This document shows, piece by piece, positions 1-6,742 of a stretch of 7,081 bases of DNA (positions are counted from its first letter, which is position 1; each line of letters starts with the position of its first letter). The translations under genes were made by a program, and so were the position numbers. Below the pieces are notes generated by a model, which was not told the DNA's origin, did no database searches, and worked only from the letters and a program-made list of their open reading frames with translations. This DNA is from Phycisphaerales bacterium UBA966 (lineage in GTDB: Bacteria; Planctomycetota; Phycisphaerae; Phycisphaerales; SM1A02): NCBI GenBank assembly GCA_002292895.1, contig DBCE01000020.1:1-7081 (forward strand), written 5' to 3'.

Positions 1-21
1 AGGCGAATGCGGGCCAGTAAA

Positions 22-63
22 CAACCGTGATGCATCCACGCACCCAGCACGCAACCGTGATGC
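22..63. repeat. 12-bp direct repeat pair downstream of the M32 gene
   Basis: The 12-mer CAACCGTGATGC occurs at 22-33 and again at 52-63, exactly 30 bp apart. The 18 bp between the copies are not repeated well. The pair lies just past the stop of the M32 carboxypeptidase gene, in a stretch where I see no reading frame and no terminator with a T-run. It could be a chance duplication, a protein binding site, or the edge of a longer repeat array that begins outside the window. Confidence 0.5.
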
Positions 64-79
64 CACAACGCGCCCCGGC

Positions 80-1633
80 TTACAGCCCGTACATGGCCGG
101 CACCTTCGCATGCAAGTGCCGCATGAATGGCTCCGCACTCAGCGGCGCACCGGTCACGTGTTCGCAGAGTGCCGCACTGAGGTACCGGCGACCGTGCCGA
201 TGAATGTTGGTGTTCAGCCAGCCGAGGAGCGGCCGGAACTCGCCGCGGGCAAAGCCGTCGTCGAGGCCGGGGATCACTTCACGCGCGCGCTCAAAGAACT
301 GCGCCGAATACAGCGTTCCCAGTGTGTAGGTTGGGAAGTAACCAATCATGCCGCCCGACCAGTGCACGTCCTGCAGGCATCCCCGACGATCATCCGGAAC
401 GGTGAGCCCCAGGTAATCCTTGTACAGACGATTCCATTCTGCAGGCAAGTCCTTGACATCAAGGTCGCGGGAAATCATGGCGCGCTCCAACTCAAAGCGA
501 ATCATGACGTGCATGTTGTAGGTGGTTTCGTCGGCGTCCACGCGAATGAATCCTGGCTCCACTACGTTGGCTGCCTCGTACATCTGCTCTGCTGAGAACT
601 TGTCGGCGGTCGATCCGAAATACTCAGGCATCTGCTTCTTCGCCCACTTGAAGAACTGCAAGCTGCGCCCGACTTGGTTCTCCCACAGACGGCTCTGGCT
701 TTCGTGAATGGACAGGCTGACGGCCTCGCACATCGGGGTGGAGATCCAGTCCTGATCGAGCCCCTGTTCGTACATTCCGTGGCCTGTTTCATGCATGGTG
801 CTCCCAAGACCGTCCAGCATGCAATCAGGGGAATAGCGGCTAGTCATGCGAACATCGCTGCCGTGGCTGCCGCCGCAGAATGGGTGCGTGCTGCGGTCCA
901 AGCGCCCGCGTTCGAAGTCAAATCCGATCGAACCACTAACGAAGCGCGCAAAGCGTTCCTGGGCATCGATGTCCATCGGATGTGAATTGAACGAGTTGTC
1001 GGGGCGGCGTGGTGCGCCCTTGACGGCATCGATCAGTGGCTGCAGGCGTTCGCGCAGTGGCGTAAATACGCCCTCCACGTACTTGGCGGTGCAACCGGGT
1101 TCAAAGCCATCGGCAAGCGCATCCCAGCGCTCTCCCGTGGTGCGATTCCAGCCAAAGCAATCAGCCTTCTGCTTATTCAGGTTGACGATCTTCTCAAGCC
1201 ACGGACGAAACCGTGCAAAGTCGCTCGCCTTGCGTGCTTGCGCCCATTCGTGCTGGGCAATGCTGGAAACCGAGGCGAGTTCCTCAACGAGCGCAGCCGG
1301 CAACTTGGTGGCGCGCTCCCAATCGCGACGGAATTCGCGGATATTGACTCGGTCGGGGTGCGTCTCTGGAAGCGATGCCGTGGCGTCCGCTGCTGCATCA
1401 AGCAGTTCGCCCAGTCGCTTGTCCGTAGCCATGCCGTGCTCAAGCCGCGCCAATTGCGCGAACTGCCGAGCGCGATGTGCGAGCCCGCCGTTCGGCATCA
1501 TGGTCTCCTGATCCCAACCAAGGATCGCGGCAGTGCTTCCCAAGATCCGGGCTTCACGGGCAAGCTCGGTGGCGGCAATGACGGCGGGATGTGACGTAGC
1601 GGTTGGTGCGACAGAAGGACTCATGGTGCTCAT
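80..1633 (-). CDS. M32 family metallocarboxypeptidase (carboxypeptidase Taq type)
   Basis: This is a cytoplasmic zinc carboxypeptidase that removes residues one at a time from peptide C-termini. The start used here gives 517 aa, the normal family length of about 500. Family signatures appear in the usual order: HPF at about 250-252, DVRMT at 260-264, the zinc motif HETGH at 281-285, the third zinc ligand Glu311 in HESQSR (30 residues after the first His, as in the Pyrococcus enzyme), DADETTY at 366-372 and GYFPTYTLG at 431-439. No signal peptide is seen. The frame is also open to an ATG at 1672, but those 13 extra codons are less GC-rich at the third position. They also overlap a -10-like TATGAT six bases before the ATG at 1633, so I prefer 1633; an ATG at 1624 is also possible. 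There is no Shine-Dalgarno before any of them. The gene follows the DUF1573-ankyrin gene on the same strand with a hairpin between. The family call is firm; the start is not. Confidence 0.95.
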   Translation of the reverse strand: MSTMSPSVAPTATSHPAVIAATELAREARILGSTAAILGWDQETMMPNGGLAHRARQFAQLARLEHGMATDKRLGELLDAAADATASLPETHPDRVNIREFRRDWERATKLPAALVEELASVSSIAQHEWAQARKASDFARFRPWLEKIVNLNKQKADCFGWNRTTGERWDALADGFEPGCTAKYVEGVFTPLRERLQPLIDAVKGAPRRPDNSFNSHPMDIDAQERFARFVSGSIGFDFERGRLDRSTHPFCGGSHGSDVRMTSRYSPDCMLDGLGSTMHETGHGMYEQGLDQDWISTPMCEAVSLSIHESQSRLWENQVGRSLQFFKWAKKQMPEYFGSTADKFSAEQMYEAANVVEPGFIRVDADETTYNMHVMIRFELERAMISRDLDVKDLPAEWNRLYKDYLGLTVPDDRRGCLQDVHWSGGMIGYFPTYTLGTLYSAQFFERAREVIPGLDDGFARGEFRPLLGWLNTNIHRHGRRYLSAALCEHVTGAPLSAEPFMRHLHAKVPAMYGL

Positions 1634-1639
1634 GACGGC

Positions 1640-1645
1640 ATCATA
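1640..1645 (-). promoter_or_regulatory. Possible -10 box for a leaderless M32 transcript
   Basis: On the minus strand the sequence TATGAT (5 of 6 matches to TATAAT) ends six bases before the ATG at 1633. A transcript from it would start at or next to the start codon, giving a leaderless mRNA. That would explain why no ribosome binding site is seen. The -35 position is poor (GCAACA with 17-bp spacing), so this is a weak call. Confidence 0.25.
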
Positions 1646-1704
1646 GGAACATCGGTCTGAATTGTTGCCCATTGGTCAACGCATGAATGCCAGCGCCACA
1701 AACG

Positions 1705-1739
1705 CGCGATGCGCGCTCCATATTGGCTCGCGCATCGCG
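1705..1739 (-). terminator. Strong hairpin between the DUF1573-ankyrin and M32 genes
   Basis: An 11-bp perfect inverted repeat (CGCGATGCGCG at 1705-1715, CGCGCATCGCG at 1729-1739) encloses a 13-nt loop that can pair a little further (CCA with TGG). It lies about 38 bp past the stop of the ankyrin gene on the minus strand. Only TTT follows the stem, so this is not a classic intrinsic terminator. It may terminate inefficiently, protect the 3' end of the upstream mRNA, or set the ratio between the two genes. Confidence 0.5.
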
Positions 1740-1776
1740 GAATTGGTAAGAAATTGGCTGAATCAGTGCAGGCGAA

Positions 1777-3537
1777 TCAGCTCTTCGGAGCCATCGGTGC
1801 CGTCTGCGGCGGCGCCGATGTGGTGCTTGCTGGAACGATTGGTTCCACGTACTTCACAACGTCCTCGCGACGGGCGTCAACGCGATTGCGCGCATGATCG
1901 ATGGCACCCCATCCACGGGAGTCCTTCGCAGCCTTGTCTGCACCAGCATCGACAAGCAACTTGATCTTGTCTACATCGCCGTATGCGCACGCCACCAAGA
2001 ATGGCGTCATACCCAGGGAGTTGCGAACGGTAATGTCCGGGTTCTTTGCCAGAATGATCTGGACCGTCTCGGTCTTGCCGGTGCGGAGCGCGCGCATCAG
2101 CGCAGACTCGCCGGTGAGACGATCGATGGCCTTGACGTCTGCACCCTTCGCAAGGAGCACCGCCACGGTCTCTGGCTTACCAACGCCAGCTGCCCACATG
2201 AGCGGGGTCATGCCGTTGACATCCTGAATGTTTGGATTGGCATTTGCGTCCAGAAGCAGCACAACGGTCTCAGTGGTTCCAAGACCCGATGCCCAGAGAA
2301 GCGGCGAGCCCTGAACTTGATCGCGAGCGTTCACGTCGCCGCCCGATGCCAAGAGTGCCTTGAGAACGTCAATCTTGCCGCGCTCAGCAGCTACCGTCAC
2401 TGGGGTCTTGCCCGTGCGGTCCTGCGCGTTGGGATTTGCCTTGGCATCCAGGAGCATCTTGACGATCTCCATGTTGCCGCTCTCGGCAGCGAAGTGCAAC
2501 GCGGTGCGCTGCGACATCCGCTCAGGAGCCTCAGTTCCACCACCCGCAGCGAGGGCTGCCTTCATCGCAACTGGATCCGCGGACCGCGCTGCCAGCACGA
2601 TTGCCGGGGCCGCTTCGGTTGGCTTGGTTGGAGGCGGAGGGTTCATTCCTGGCTTGAGTGCGCGCTTGACCAACAGCGAAAGTTGCGGGGCCTTTGGGCA
2701 GTCGGTCATGATGGAAATCTTGACTGAACTACCGGTGGCTTCCCACTTCTTCCAGTCGATCGAGACTTCGTGCGAAACGCTCGACTCGGTTGGCATGCTG
2801 ACCAACACGTCGGGGAGCACGCTAGTGATCTTGAACGGTGCGTTCTCAACACTCACCAACTTGACGACCATCGGGGGCGCATCAGGTGATGTTGGACCGT
2901 CGAGCATGTCTTGCGAAATGGTGATGTACGCCTTGACATCGCCCTTCACCGTCAACATCTGCGGCGCATGACCTTCAATCTGGAAGGTCACCATCTTGGA
3001 CAACTGAATTCCAGCCTTGGCACCCGGCTTGAGAGTGATATCAATCTCAGCTGATGCGCCCGGGGCGATATCTCCCGGAGGTGCAGTCGTGGTGGTGCAG
3101 CCGCAGCCGGGAACAATCTTGGAGATCTTGACTGGCTTGTCAAGAATGTTGGTGACCTTGATCTTGCCGGTCTTGGCTACTTCAGCGGACATCTCGCCAA
3201 GGTTCAGGATCTCTGGCTCAAACTTGATGGCTTGACGCGCGTCAACTGGAGCCGGGGCTTGCAGCGGAGTCGCAGCCATTGGGGCCTGGTTCGGTGCCGG
3301 ATTCTTGGCTGGCGCTTGCCCGCCTTGCATCTTCGGATCAAAGTAGTCAACCCCGTTGGGCGATGGCATCGGCGCGTCATCCTGCGGCTTGGTAGCTGTG
3401 GGACCGCTGTTGCCGGGCGCCGTGGATGCTGGCGCCTTCGATGTTGGGGCTGGAGCCTGGTGAGCGGCCAGGAGCGCAACCACTGGCAAGATTGCGAGGC
3501 GAGCGATGTGGGTGCCTAACTTGAACGTGTGAGCCAT
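1777..3537 (-). CDS. Secreted DUF1573 and ankyrin-repeat protein
   Basis: This is a 586-aa exported protein of unknown function. It opens with a signal peptide: basic residues, then a hydrophobic stretch about residues 11-24 and a likely cut near AAHQA (23-27). A Pro/Ala-rich linker follows to about residue 100. Next is a DUF1573 domain (about 104-199), an immunoglobulin-like fold, with the characteristic GCGCTT motif at about 144-149. A second beta-rich domain (about 205-295) reads like another DUF1573-type module. After a short proline-rich linker come about seven ankyrin repeats (about 312-540) with typical TPLMWAA-type helices and GADVK-type turns, then a partial capping repeat and a Pro/Ala tail. 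Ankyrin repeats bind proteins, so a scaffold or envelope partner-binding role is plausible but inferred. The frame is open to an ATG at 3600, but only the ATG at 3537 places the signal peptide at the N-terminus. A GAGG lies 12 bases before it. The gene is divergent from the Memo-like gene. Confidence 0.88.
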   Translation of the reverse strand: MAHTFKLGTHIARLAILPVVALLAAHQAPAPTSKAPASTAPGNSGPTATKPQDDAPMPSPNGVDYFDPKMQGGQAPAKNPAPNQAPMAATPLQAPAPVDARQAIKFEPEILNLGEMSAEVAKTGKIKVTNILDKPVKISKIVPGCGCTTTTAPPGDIAPGASAEIDITLKPGAKAGIQLSKMVTFQIEGHAPQMLTVKGDVKAYITISQDMLDGPTSPDAPPMVVKLVSVENAPFKITSVLPDVLVSMPTESSVSHEVSIDWKKWEATGSSVKISIMTDCPKAPQLSLLVKRALKPGMNPPPPTKPTEAAPAIVLAARSADPVAMKAALAAGGGTEAPERMSQRTALHFAAESGNMEIVKMLLDAKANPNAQDRTGKTPVTVAAERGKIDVLKALLASGGDVNARDQVQGSPLLWASGLGTTETVVLLLDANANPNIQDVNGMTPLMWAAGVGKPETVAVLLAKGADVKAIDRLTGESALMRALRTGKTETVQIILAKNPDITVRNSLGMTPFLVACAYGDVDKIKLLVDAGADKAAKDSRGWGAIDHARNRVDARREDVVKYVEPIVPASTTSAPPQTAPMAPKS

Positions 3538-3787
3538 ATAGACAGTGTGCCTCAGATCAGGGTGTAGGTGGTCGAGCGGTGCAATCTCCGTCAAACCCAT
3601 GAACTGAACGCGCCGAGCGGTCAGTCAATTGCCTGTCTAAGCGAAGATTCTACCTTGACCATCGTCATGTTCACGCGAACGCTCGACAATTTCTGTCCGC
3701 GCCCCGCGGATTATGAGCCCGAGTATGTGAATTACGTTCGGGAATGCGGACATACGGCGCCCCGAGGTTCCGTACACTTCTTCTCCC
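3538..3787. other. Divergent intergenic region, presumed promoters
   Basis: These 250 bp separate the DUF1573-ankyrin gene (leftward) from the Memo-like gene (rightward), so promoters for both should lie here. I see no convincing matched -35/-10 pair on either strand. Partial elements are a TTGACG on the minus strand at about 3588-3593, a TTGACC on the plus strand at about 3656-3661, and TACACT at 3773-3778 on the plus strand about 10 bases before the ATG at 3788. A small inverted repeat (CCCGA at 3718-3722, TCGGG at 3738-3742) could form a short hairpin. No credible gene or RNA gene was recognised. Confidence 0.4.
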
Positions 3788-3970
3788 ATGTCGATCCGCT
3801 TTGATTCGCTCCCGGAACACGTCCAGCGCCCCCACGTCCGCCGATTTATCCCGGTGGTTCAACCGGCGAAGGCCAAGGACCCGGAAGGCAAAGAACATGA
3901 TGTCACCCTGCTCATCCTGCAGGACCCCCTCCGCCTGTCGCCCCAGCCATTCATGATGCCGCTGCAAGGG
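3788..3970 (+). pseudogene. N-terminal part of the Memo-like gene, in a different frame
   Basis: Starting at the ATG at 3788, this frame encodes about 61 aa of plausible protein: RPHVRRFIPVVQP near residues 14-26, then LQDPLRLSPQPFMMPLQG at about 44-61. From memory, planctomycete Memo-family proteins begin in this style (an Arg-Pro start, then a DP-x-LS turn before a winged-helix-like segment). Codons here are GC-rich at the third position, as in the neighbours. The frame then runs past the matching region and stops at 4039 with unrelated-looking sequence. Dropping one G from the GGG at 3968-3970 joins it without a break to the downstream frame (LQG followed by ANPQQIQAQV). I therefore read it as the true start of the gene that continues to 5075, rather than a separate gene. 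No Shine-Dalgarno is seen before 3788. Confidence 0.7.
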
Positions 3971-3998
3971 AGCCAACCCGCAGCAAATTCAAGCGCAA

Positions 3999-5075
3999 GT
4001 GAATCAGTGGATCGGGCTGCTCTTGGCACTGAATGGTGAGCAACACATCGAGGAAGTCTTTGAACGCATTGGCGTTCCCGCCGAGGCGCAGCCGCAGTTG
4101 CTGCAGATGCTCGGCAAGCTTGATGAACTTGGTTACCTATGGGGACCAACCAGCGAGGCGCTTGAGAAGTCCAAGATGGACGACATTCGAACGCGCGGCT
4201 CATTCCCGCTGCCTGAAGAAGCGCGCCGTCCCGAGATTGCAGAACAGCTCCGCACCTTCATGACTGACAATTTGGCGAAGGCCGATGATCCGGAGTTTGA
4301 GAGCCCGGTCATTGGCATCGTTGCCCCGCACCTGGACTACGGACGCGGCGCTGGCAACTATGCCGCTGCGTACAAGTGCTTGGAAACCGGTGCACGCGAG
4401 CGACCGGACCGCGTGGTAGTGCTCGGCACCAATCACTTCGGACTTGGCGATGGCGTGGTGATGACCGAGTACGGCTTTGAAACCCCACTTGGCACTGCCC
4501 GTCCAGACGCCGCAATCCTCGAGCGCCTCCGCGATGCATTTGGCGACAAACTCTTTAAGGATCAGATCGACTTCGCCTCAGAACACTCCATCGCCCTGCA
4601 CATTCCGTGGATCCAGCATCTATACGGCGATGTGCCGGTGATTGCAGCGCTAGTACCGGATCCGAACATTGGTCTCATCAGCGATGACGGTGAGCGTGTT
4701 GGAACCAAGGAGTTTGCAGCAGCCCTCAAGTCCATTCTGGCGCAGACGGGAGGCCGAACGGTGTTTGTTTCCAGCGCCGACCTCAGTCACGTGGGCCCGC
4801 AGTTTGGTGATCAAGCCCCGCTTGACGAAAAGCGCAGGCACGCCGTCGAGCAGTTTGACCGCGAACTCTTGGGTGAATTCATCGGCGGCGGCGAACCCTT
4901 CTTGGCGCACGTTGCCAAGACGGGTAATGCCAATCGTTGGTGCTCGATCGGCAACATGTACGTCACCGCCATTTGCGCTCCACACCGGACGCGGGAAATG
5001 GTCAAGTACGAACAGTCGGTCGACCCAAATGGTGCGGCGATGATTTCGTCAGCAGCGCTGGCACTGTTGGCGTAA
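3999..5075 (+). CDS. Memo-family (AmmeMemoRadiSam system protein B-like) protein, frameshifted at its start
   Basis: This gene encodes a Memo/MEMO1-family protein, a metal-binding fold related to class III non-haem iron dioxygenases; the bacterial function is unsettled. From the GTG at 3999 it gives 358 aa. All five residues that form the metal site in human MEMO1 appear to be matched: His111 (APHLDYG), His146 (GTNHFG), Asp261 and His264 (SSADLSHVG) and Cys315 (RWCSIGN). EHSIALHIPW (195-204) is also typical. Residues 1-50 resemble a small winged-helix, PqqD-like module (LLALNGEQHIEEVFERIG, then LDELGYL). The frame is open upstream only to 3957, and the natural N-terminus lies in another frame from 3788, so the gene carries a single-base frameshift. 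It may be a sequencing error, in which case the full protein is about 428 aa. No AMMECR1-like or radical SAM partner gene is visible nearby. The GTG start is a consequence of the break, not a confident start. Confidence 0.9.
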   Translation: MNQWIGLLLALNGEQHIEEVFERIGVPAEAQPQLLQMLGKLDELGYLWGPTSEALEKSKMDDIRTRGSFPLPEEARRPEIAEQLRTFMTDNLAKADDPEFESPVIGIVAPHLDYGRGAGNYAAAYKCLETGARERPDRVVVLGTNHFGLGDGVVMTEYGFETPLGTARPDAAILERLRDAFGDKLFKDQIDFASEHSIALHIPWIQHLYGDVPVIAALVPDPNIGLISDDGERVGTKEFAAALKSILAQTGGRTVFVSSADLSHVGPQFGDQAPLDEKRRHAVEQFDRELLGEFIGGGEPFLAHVAKTGNANRWCSIGNMYVTAICAPHRTREMVKYEQSVDPNGAAMISSAALALLA

Positions 5076-5097
5076 CGGAACACGTTGGTGTGCTGAA

Positions 5098-5115
5098 CGC
5101 GCAGATGGATGCGCG
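5098..5115. terminator. Weak hairpin in the convergent gap
   Basis: CGCGCA (5098-5103) and TGCGCG (5110-5115) form a 6-bp stem with a 6-nt loop. It lies between the converging Memo-like and UDG genes, whose stops are 54 bp apart. It could help end transcription from either side, but no T-run follows on either strand. A second very short stem (ACAC/GTGT at 5080-5091) lies next to it. Confidence 0.25.
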
Positions 5116-5129
5116 AGGCTGTCGTTCGC

Positions 5130-6035
5130 TTACGCGTCGGTGGTTGCCGCACGCGTGGGAACAGTGCGACCAATCCGTGCCAGTACTGCGCGCAGATCGC
5201 TCCACACTTCGGTACGCACTTGCCGGGTGTACGTACGTAGTACATACGAGGGGTGGTACGTGGGCATGACGGGAATGCTTGGGCACGACGCGCCCGCAGG
5301 CGGCGTCCATGATTGCCACGTACCGCGAATGCGAGAGATTCCTGCGTCGACTCCGCAGATCCACTTGGTGGCCGGACCGCCCATCGTCACCAGCACGCGC
5401 GGTTGCACGGCGAGTACTTGTTCCAGTAGGTACGGACCGCAGGCGGCAATGTCTTCGGGAGTTGGCGCGCGATCGCCCGGCAATCGTGACTTCAGCACGC
5501 TGGCGATGTAGACATCTGCGCGCGTCAGACCCATGGCGCGAATCATCTCGTCAAGCTTCTCACCAGCCGGTCCCATGAACGGTCGACCGACGCGTTCCTC
5601 TGCCTCGCCCGGAACCTCGCCAACAAACATGATCTCTGCATCGGGGGCGCCCTCGCCAAAGACGAGTTTGCCTTTCGCGCCGGAAACTGCGCACAATTGA
5701 CACGTTGCAGCGTGGCGAGATTCAATTTCTGCCAAGCGCGCTAGGCGTTCTTCCTGCGAACCAGCCGGAGCCAAGCTTGAACGTGCGATACGTTCATCGC
5801 GCGAACCCGTGGGTGCTGCCAAGACAGCACGCGCATCAGCCGGAGCCGCAAAACCGATGCGCGCGGCAACGGGTGCATGCGGTACATGCGCGACGTCCTT
5901 CACTTGCACCACTGCCCGCGGTTCCGTTCCGGTTGACACATCACGCGTTCCGTGCAACGGACGCGGCGATACATCAAGACCGAGCGCGCGATCAAAGCGC
6001 GCGAGCACGGCGTGGACAGTCAACGGATCAGGCAT
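5130..6035 (-). CDS. Uracil-DNA glycosylase, family 4-like, with N-terminal extension
   Basis: This 301-aa protein is expected to excise uracil from DNA at the start of base excision repair. The catalytic domain covers about residues 112-290. Motif A is GEVPGEAEERVGRPFMG (139-155), and the DNA-binding motif is HPSYVLR (261-267). Of the four cysteines that usually hold a 4Fe-4S cluster, Cys112, Cys115 and Cys199 are present. The third, normally in a KCRPP segment, is Ser183 here (LKSRLPGDR), and the Asn usually found a few residues before it is also Ser (IASVL). The cluster may be absent, altered or completed by another residue such as nearby Cys227. Residues 1-105 are an Ala/Pro-rich extension of unknown role containing an imperfect duplicated segment (A-P-x-GS-x-x-ER-x-AR at about 74-85 and 89-100). 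The gene starts 6 bp after the stop of the DUF2617-like gene, so the two are probably co-translated. No Shine-Dalgarno is visible. Confidence 0.9.
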   Translation of the reverse strand: MPDPLTVHAVLARFDRALGLDVSPRPLHGTRDVSTGTEPRAVVQVKDVAHVPHAPVAARIGFAAPADARAVLAAPTGSRDERIARSSLAPAGSQEERLARLAEIESRHAATCQLCAVSGAKGKLVFGEGAPDAEIMFVGEVPGEAEERVGRPFMGPAGEKLDEMIRAMGLTRADVYIASVLKSRLPGDRAPTPEDIAACGPYLLEQVLAVQPRVLVTMGGPATKWICGVDAGISRIRGTWQSWTPPAGASCPSIPVMPTYHPSYVLRTYTRQVRTEVWSDLRAVLARIGRTVPTRAATTDA

Positions 6036-6041
6036 GAGTCG

Positions 6042-6650
6042 TCAGCGACGACGAGCGCTTGCGGACGGAGTTTCCTTCGGAGCTGGCTCAGGAAGCTGAA
6101 CGAGCGACTGCGTTCGCAGCACCAGTCCAGAGCCTGCACGCAGGTGGTAACTCTGCGCGTGAATCTCGTTACGGAAGCGCTGCATGTCAATGATGGACAG
6201 GTTTGGCTTGCCGTTTGGATCGGTCCAGCAGGTCATCAGCGAGTCACTGTCGCGACCGTGCTGCAGCATTTCCTTGTAGGTACCGAGGTATAGATGATCA
6301 CTGAGCGATTCCGATTGGATGGTCGTCATGTACGTGATGTTCTCGGTGATCTTCTCTTCGTGGTCGTGCTCGCCCGCGCATGGGAGCGTGCCGGCCAAGC
6401 CGCGATCTGGGAGGCTGGTTGGATTGTCTACTACCACTTCGCAGAAGGTGATGGCGCCGTATTGGAAGCGCACGCAGTGACCACCCTTGAAGATCCAACC
6501 CTCAAACTCGTAATCGCCGTGCTGCATCTTGCGGCGCGCTTCAATTCCAAAGAATTCTGGATGGACGGCCCGGCGATACAGGAGCATCGCGTAGGCGTGC
6601 GGATTGGAGGCCTTGGGTGGATTGACGTTCGTTTCGAGTGGGTCGTGCAT
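6042..6650 (-). CDS. DUF2617-like protein of unknown function
   Basis: This 202-aa protein has no signal peptide or membrane segment. I recognise it from memory as similar to the DUF2617 family found in planctomycetes. Supporting features in order are YRRAVHPEFF at about 25-34, a beta-rich stretch with GGHCVRFQYG (56-65) and CEVVVD (70-75), a Leu-Pro turn at about 80-81, an IxY segment at 105-107, and a TQSL ending motif at 180-183 before a basic, low-complexity tail. Several conserved His and Glu residues could bind a metal, but this is inferred. The frame extends to a TTG at 6668. The ATG at 6650 is the better start, and neither has a Shine-Dalgarno. Translation ends 6 bp before the UDG gene, so they form a transcription unit. 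It lies about 150 bp downstream of the rnpB terminator. The gene is real; the family name is moderately sure. Confidence 0.75.
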   Translation of the reverse strand: MHDPLETNVNPPKASNPHAYAMLLYRRAVHPEFFGIEARRKMQHGDYEFEGWIFKGGHCVRFQYGAITFCEVVVDNPTSLPDRGLAGTLPCAGEHDHEEKITENITYMTTIQSESLSDHLYLGTYKEMLQHGRDSDSLMTCWTDPNGKPNLSIIDMQRFRNEIHAQSYHLRAGSGLVLRTQSLVQLPEPAPKETPSASARRR

Positions 6651-6686
6651 GGTGTTTGGTTTCAGCAAATATCTGGCTGATCGCTC

Positions 6687-6714
6687 ATTGTCGCGGATTC
6701 AGCACGGAACTCAA
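6687..6714 (-). promoter_or_regulatory. Possible promoter of the DUF2617-UDG unit
   Basis: On the minus strand TTGAGT (6714-6709) and GACAAT (6692-6687), each 4 of 6 to consensus, are separated by 16 bp. Transcription would begin about 30 bases before the ATG at 6650. The rnpB terminator upstream means the pair of genes needs its own promoter, which makes a site here expected, but the match is weak. Confidence 0.25.
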
Positions 6715-6742
6715 TCCCTAAAGTCGACAGTTCTTGCAGATT

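Noticed and set aside
22..63. CRISPR repeats at the left edge
   Set aside because: There are only two 12-bp copies with an 18-bp gap, shorter than real CRISPR repeats and spacers, and no cas gene is present.
846..1511. Plus-strand open frame (221 codons) opposite the M32 gene
   Set aside because: The translation is Ser/Arg-rich with no domain pattern and lies wholly opposite conserved peptidase sequence.
1894..2727. Long plus-strand open frame (277 codons) opposite the ankyrin gene
   Set aside because: It is antisense to a clearly real gene, its translation has no recognisable domain, and long shadow frames are expected opposite GC-rich ankyrin repeats.
3960..3975. Programmed +1 frameshift in the Memo-like gene
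   Set aside because: No stop codon or known slippery arrangement like that of prfB is at the junction. A single extra base in a GGG run is more simply an error or mutation, so I keep frameshifting only as an option.
3671..3976. Minus-strand open frame of 101 codons spanning the divergent region
   Set aside because: It runs opposite the Memo N-terminal frame, which has family-like sequence, and its own translation matches nothing I recognise.
6294..6680. Plus-strand open frame of 128 codons opposite the DUF2617-like gene
   Set aside because: The minus-strand frame has family-like motifs and sits in a tight gene pair; the plus-strand frame has neither context nor a recognisable domain.
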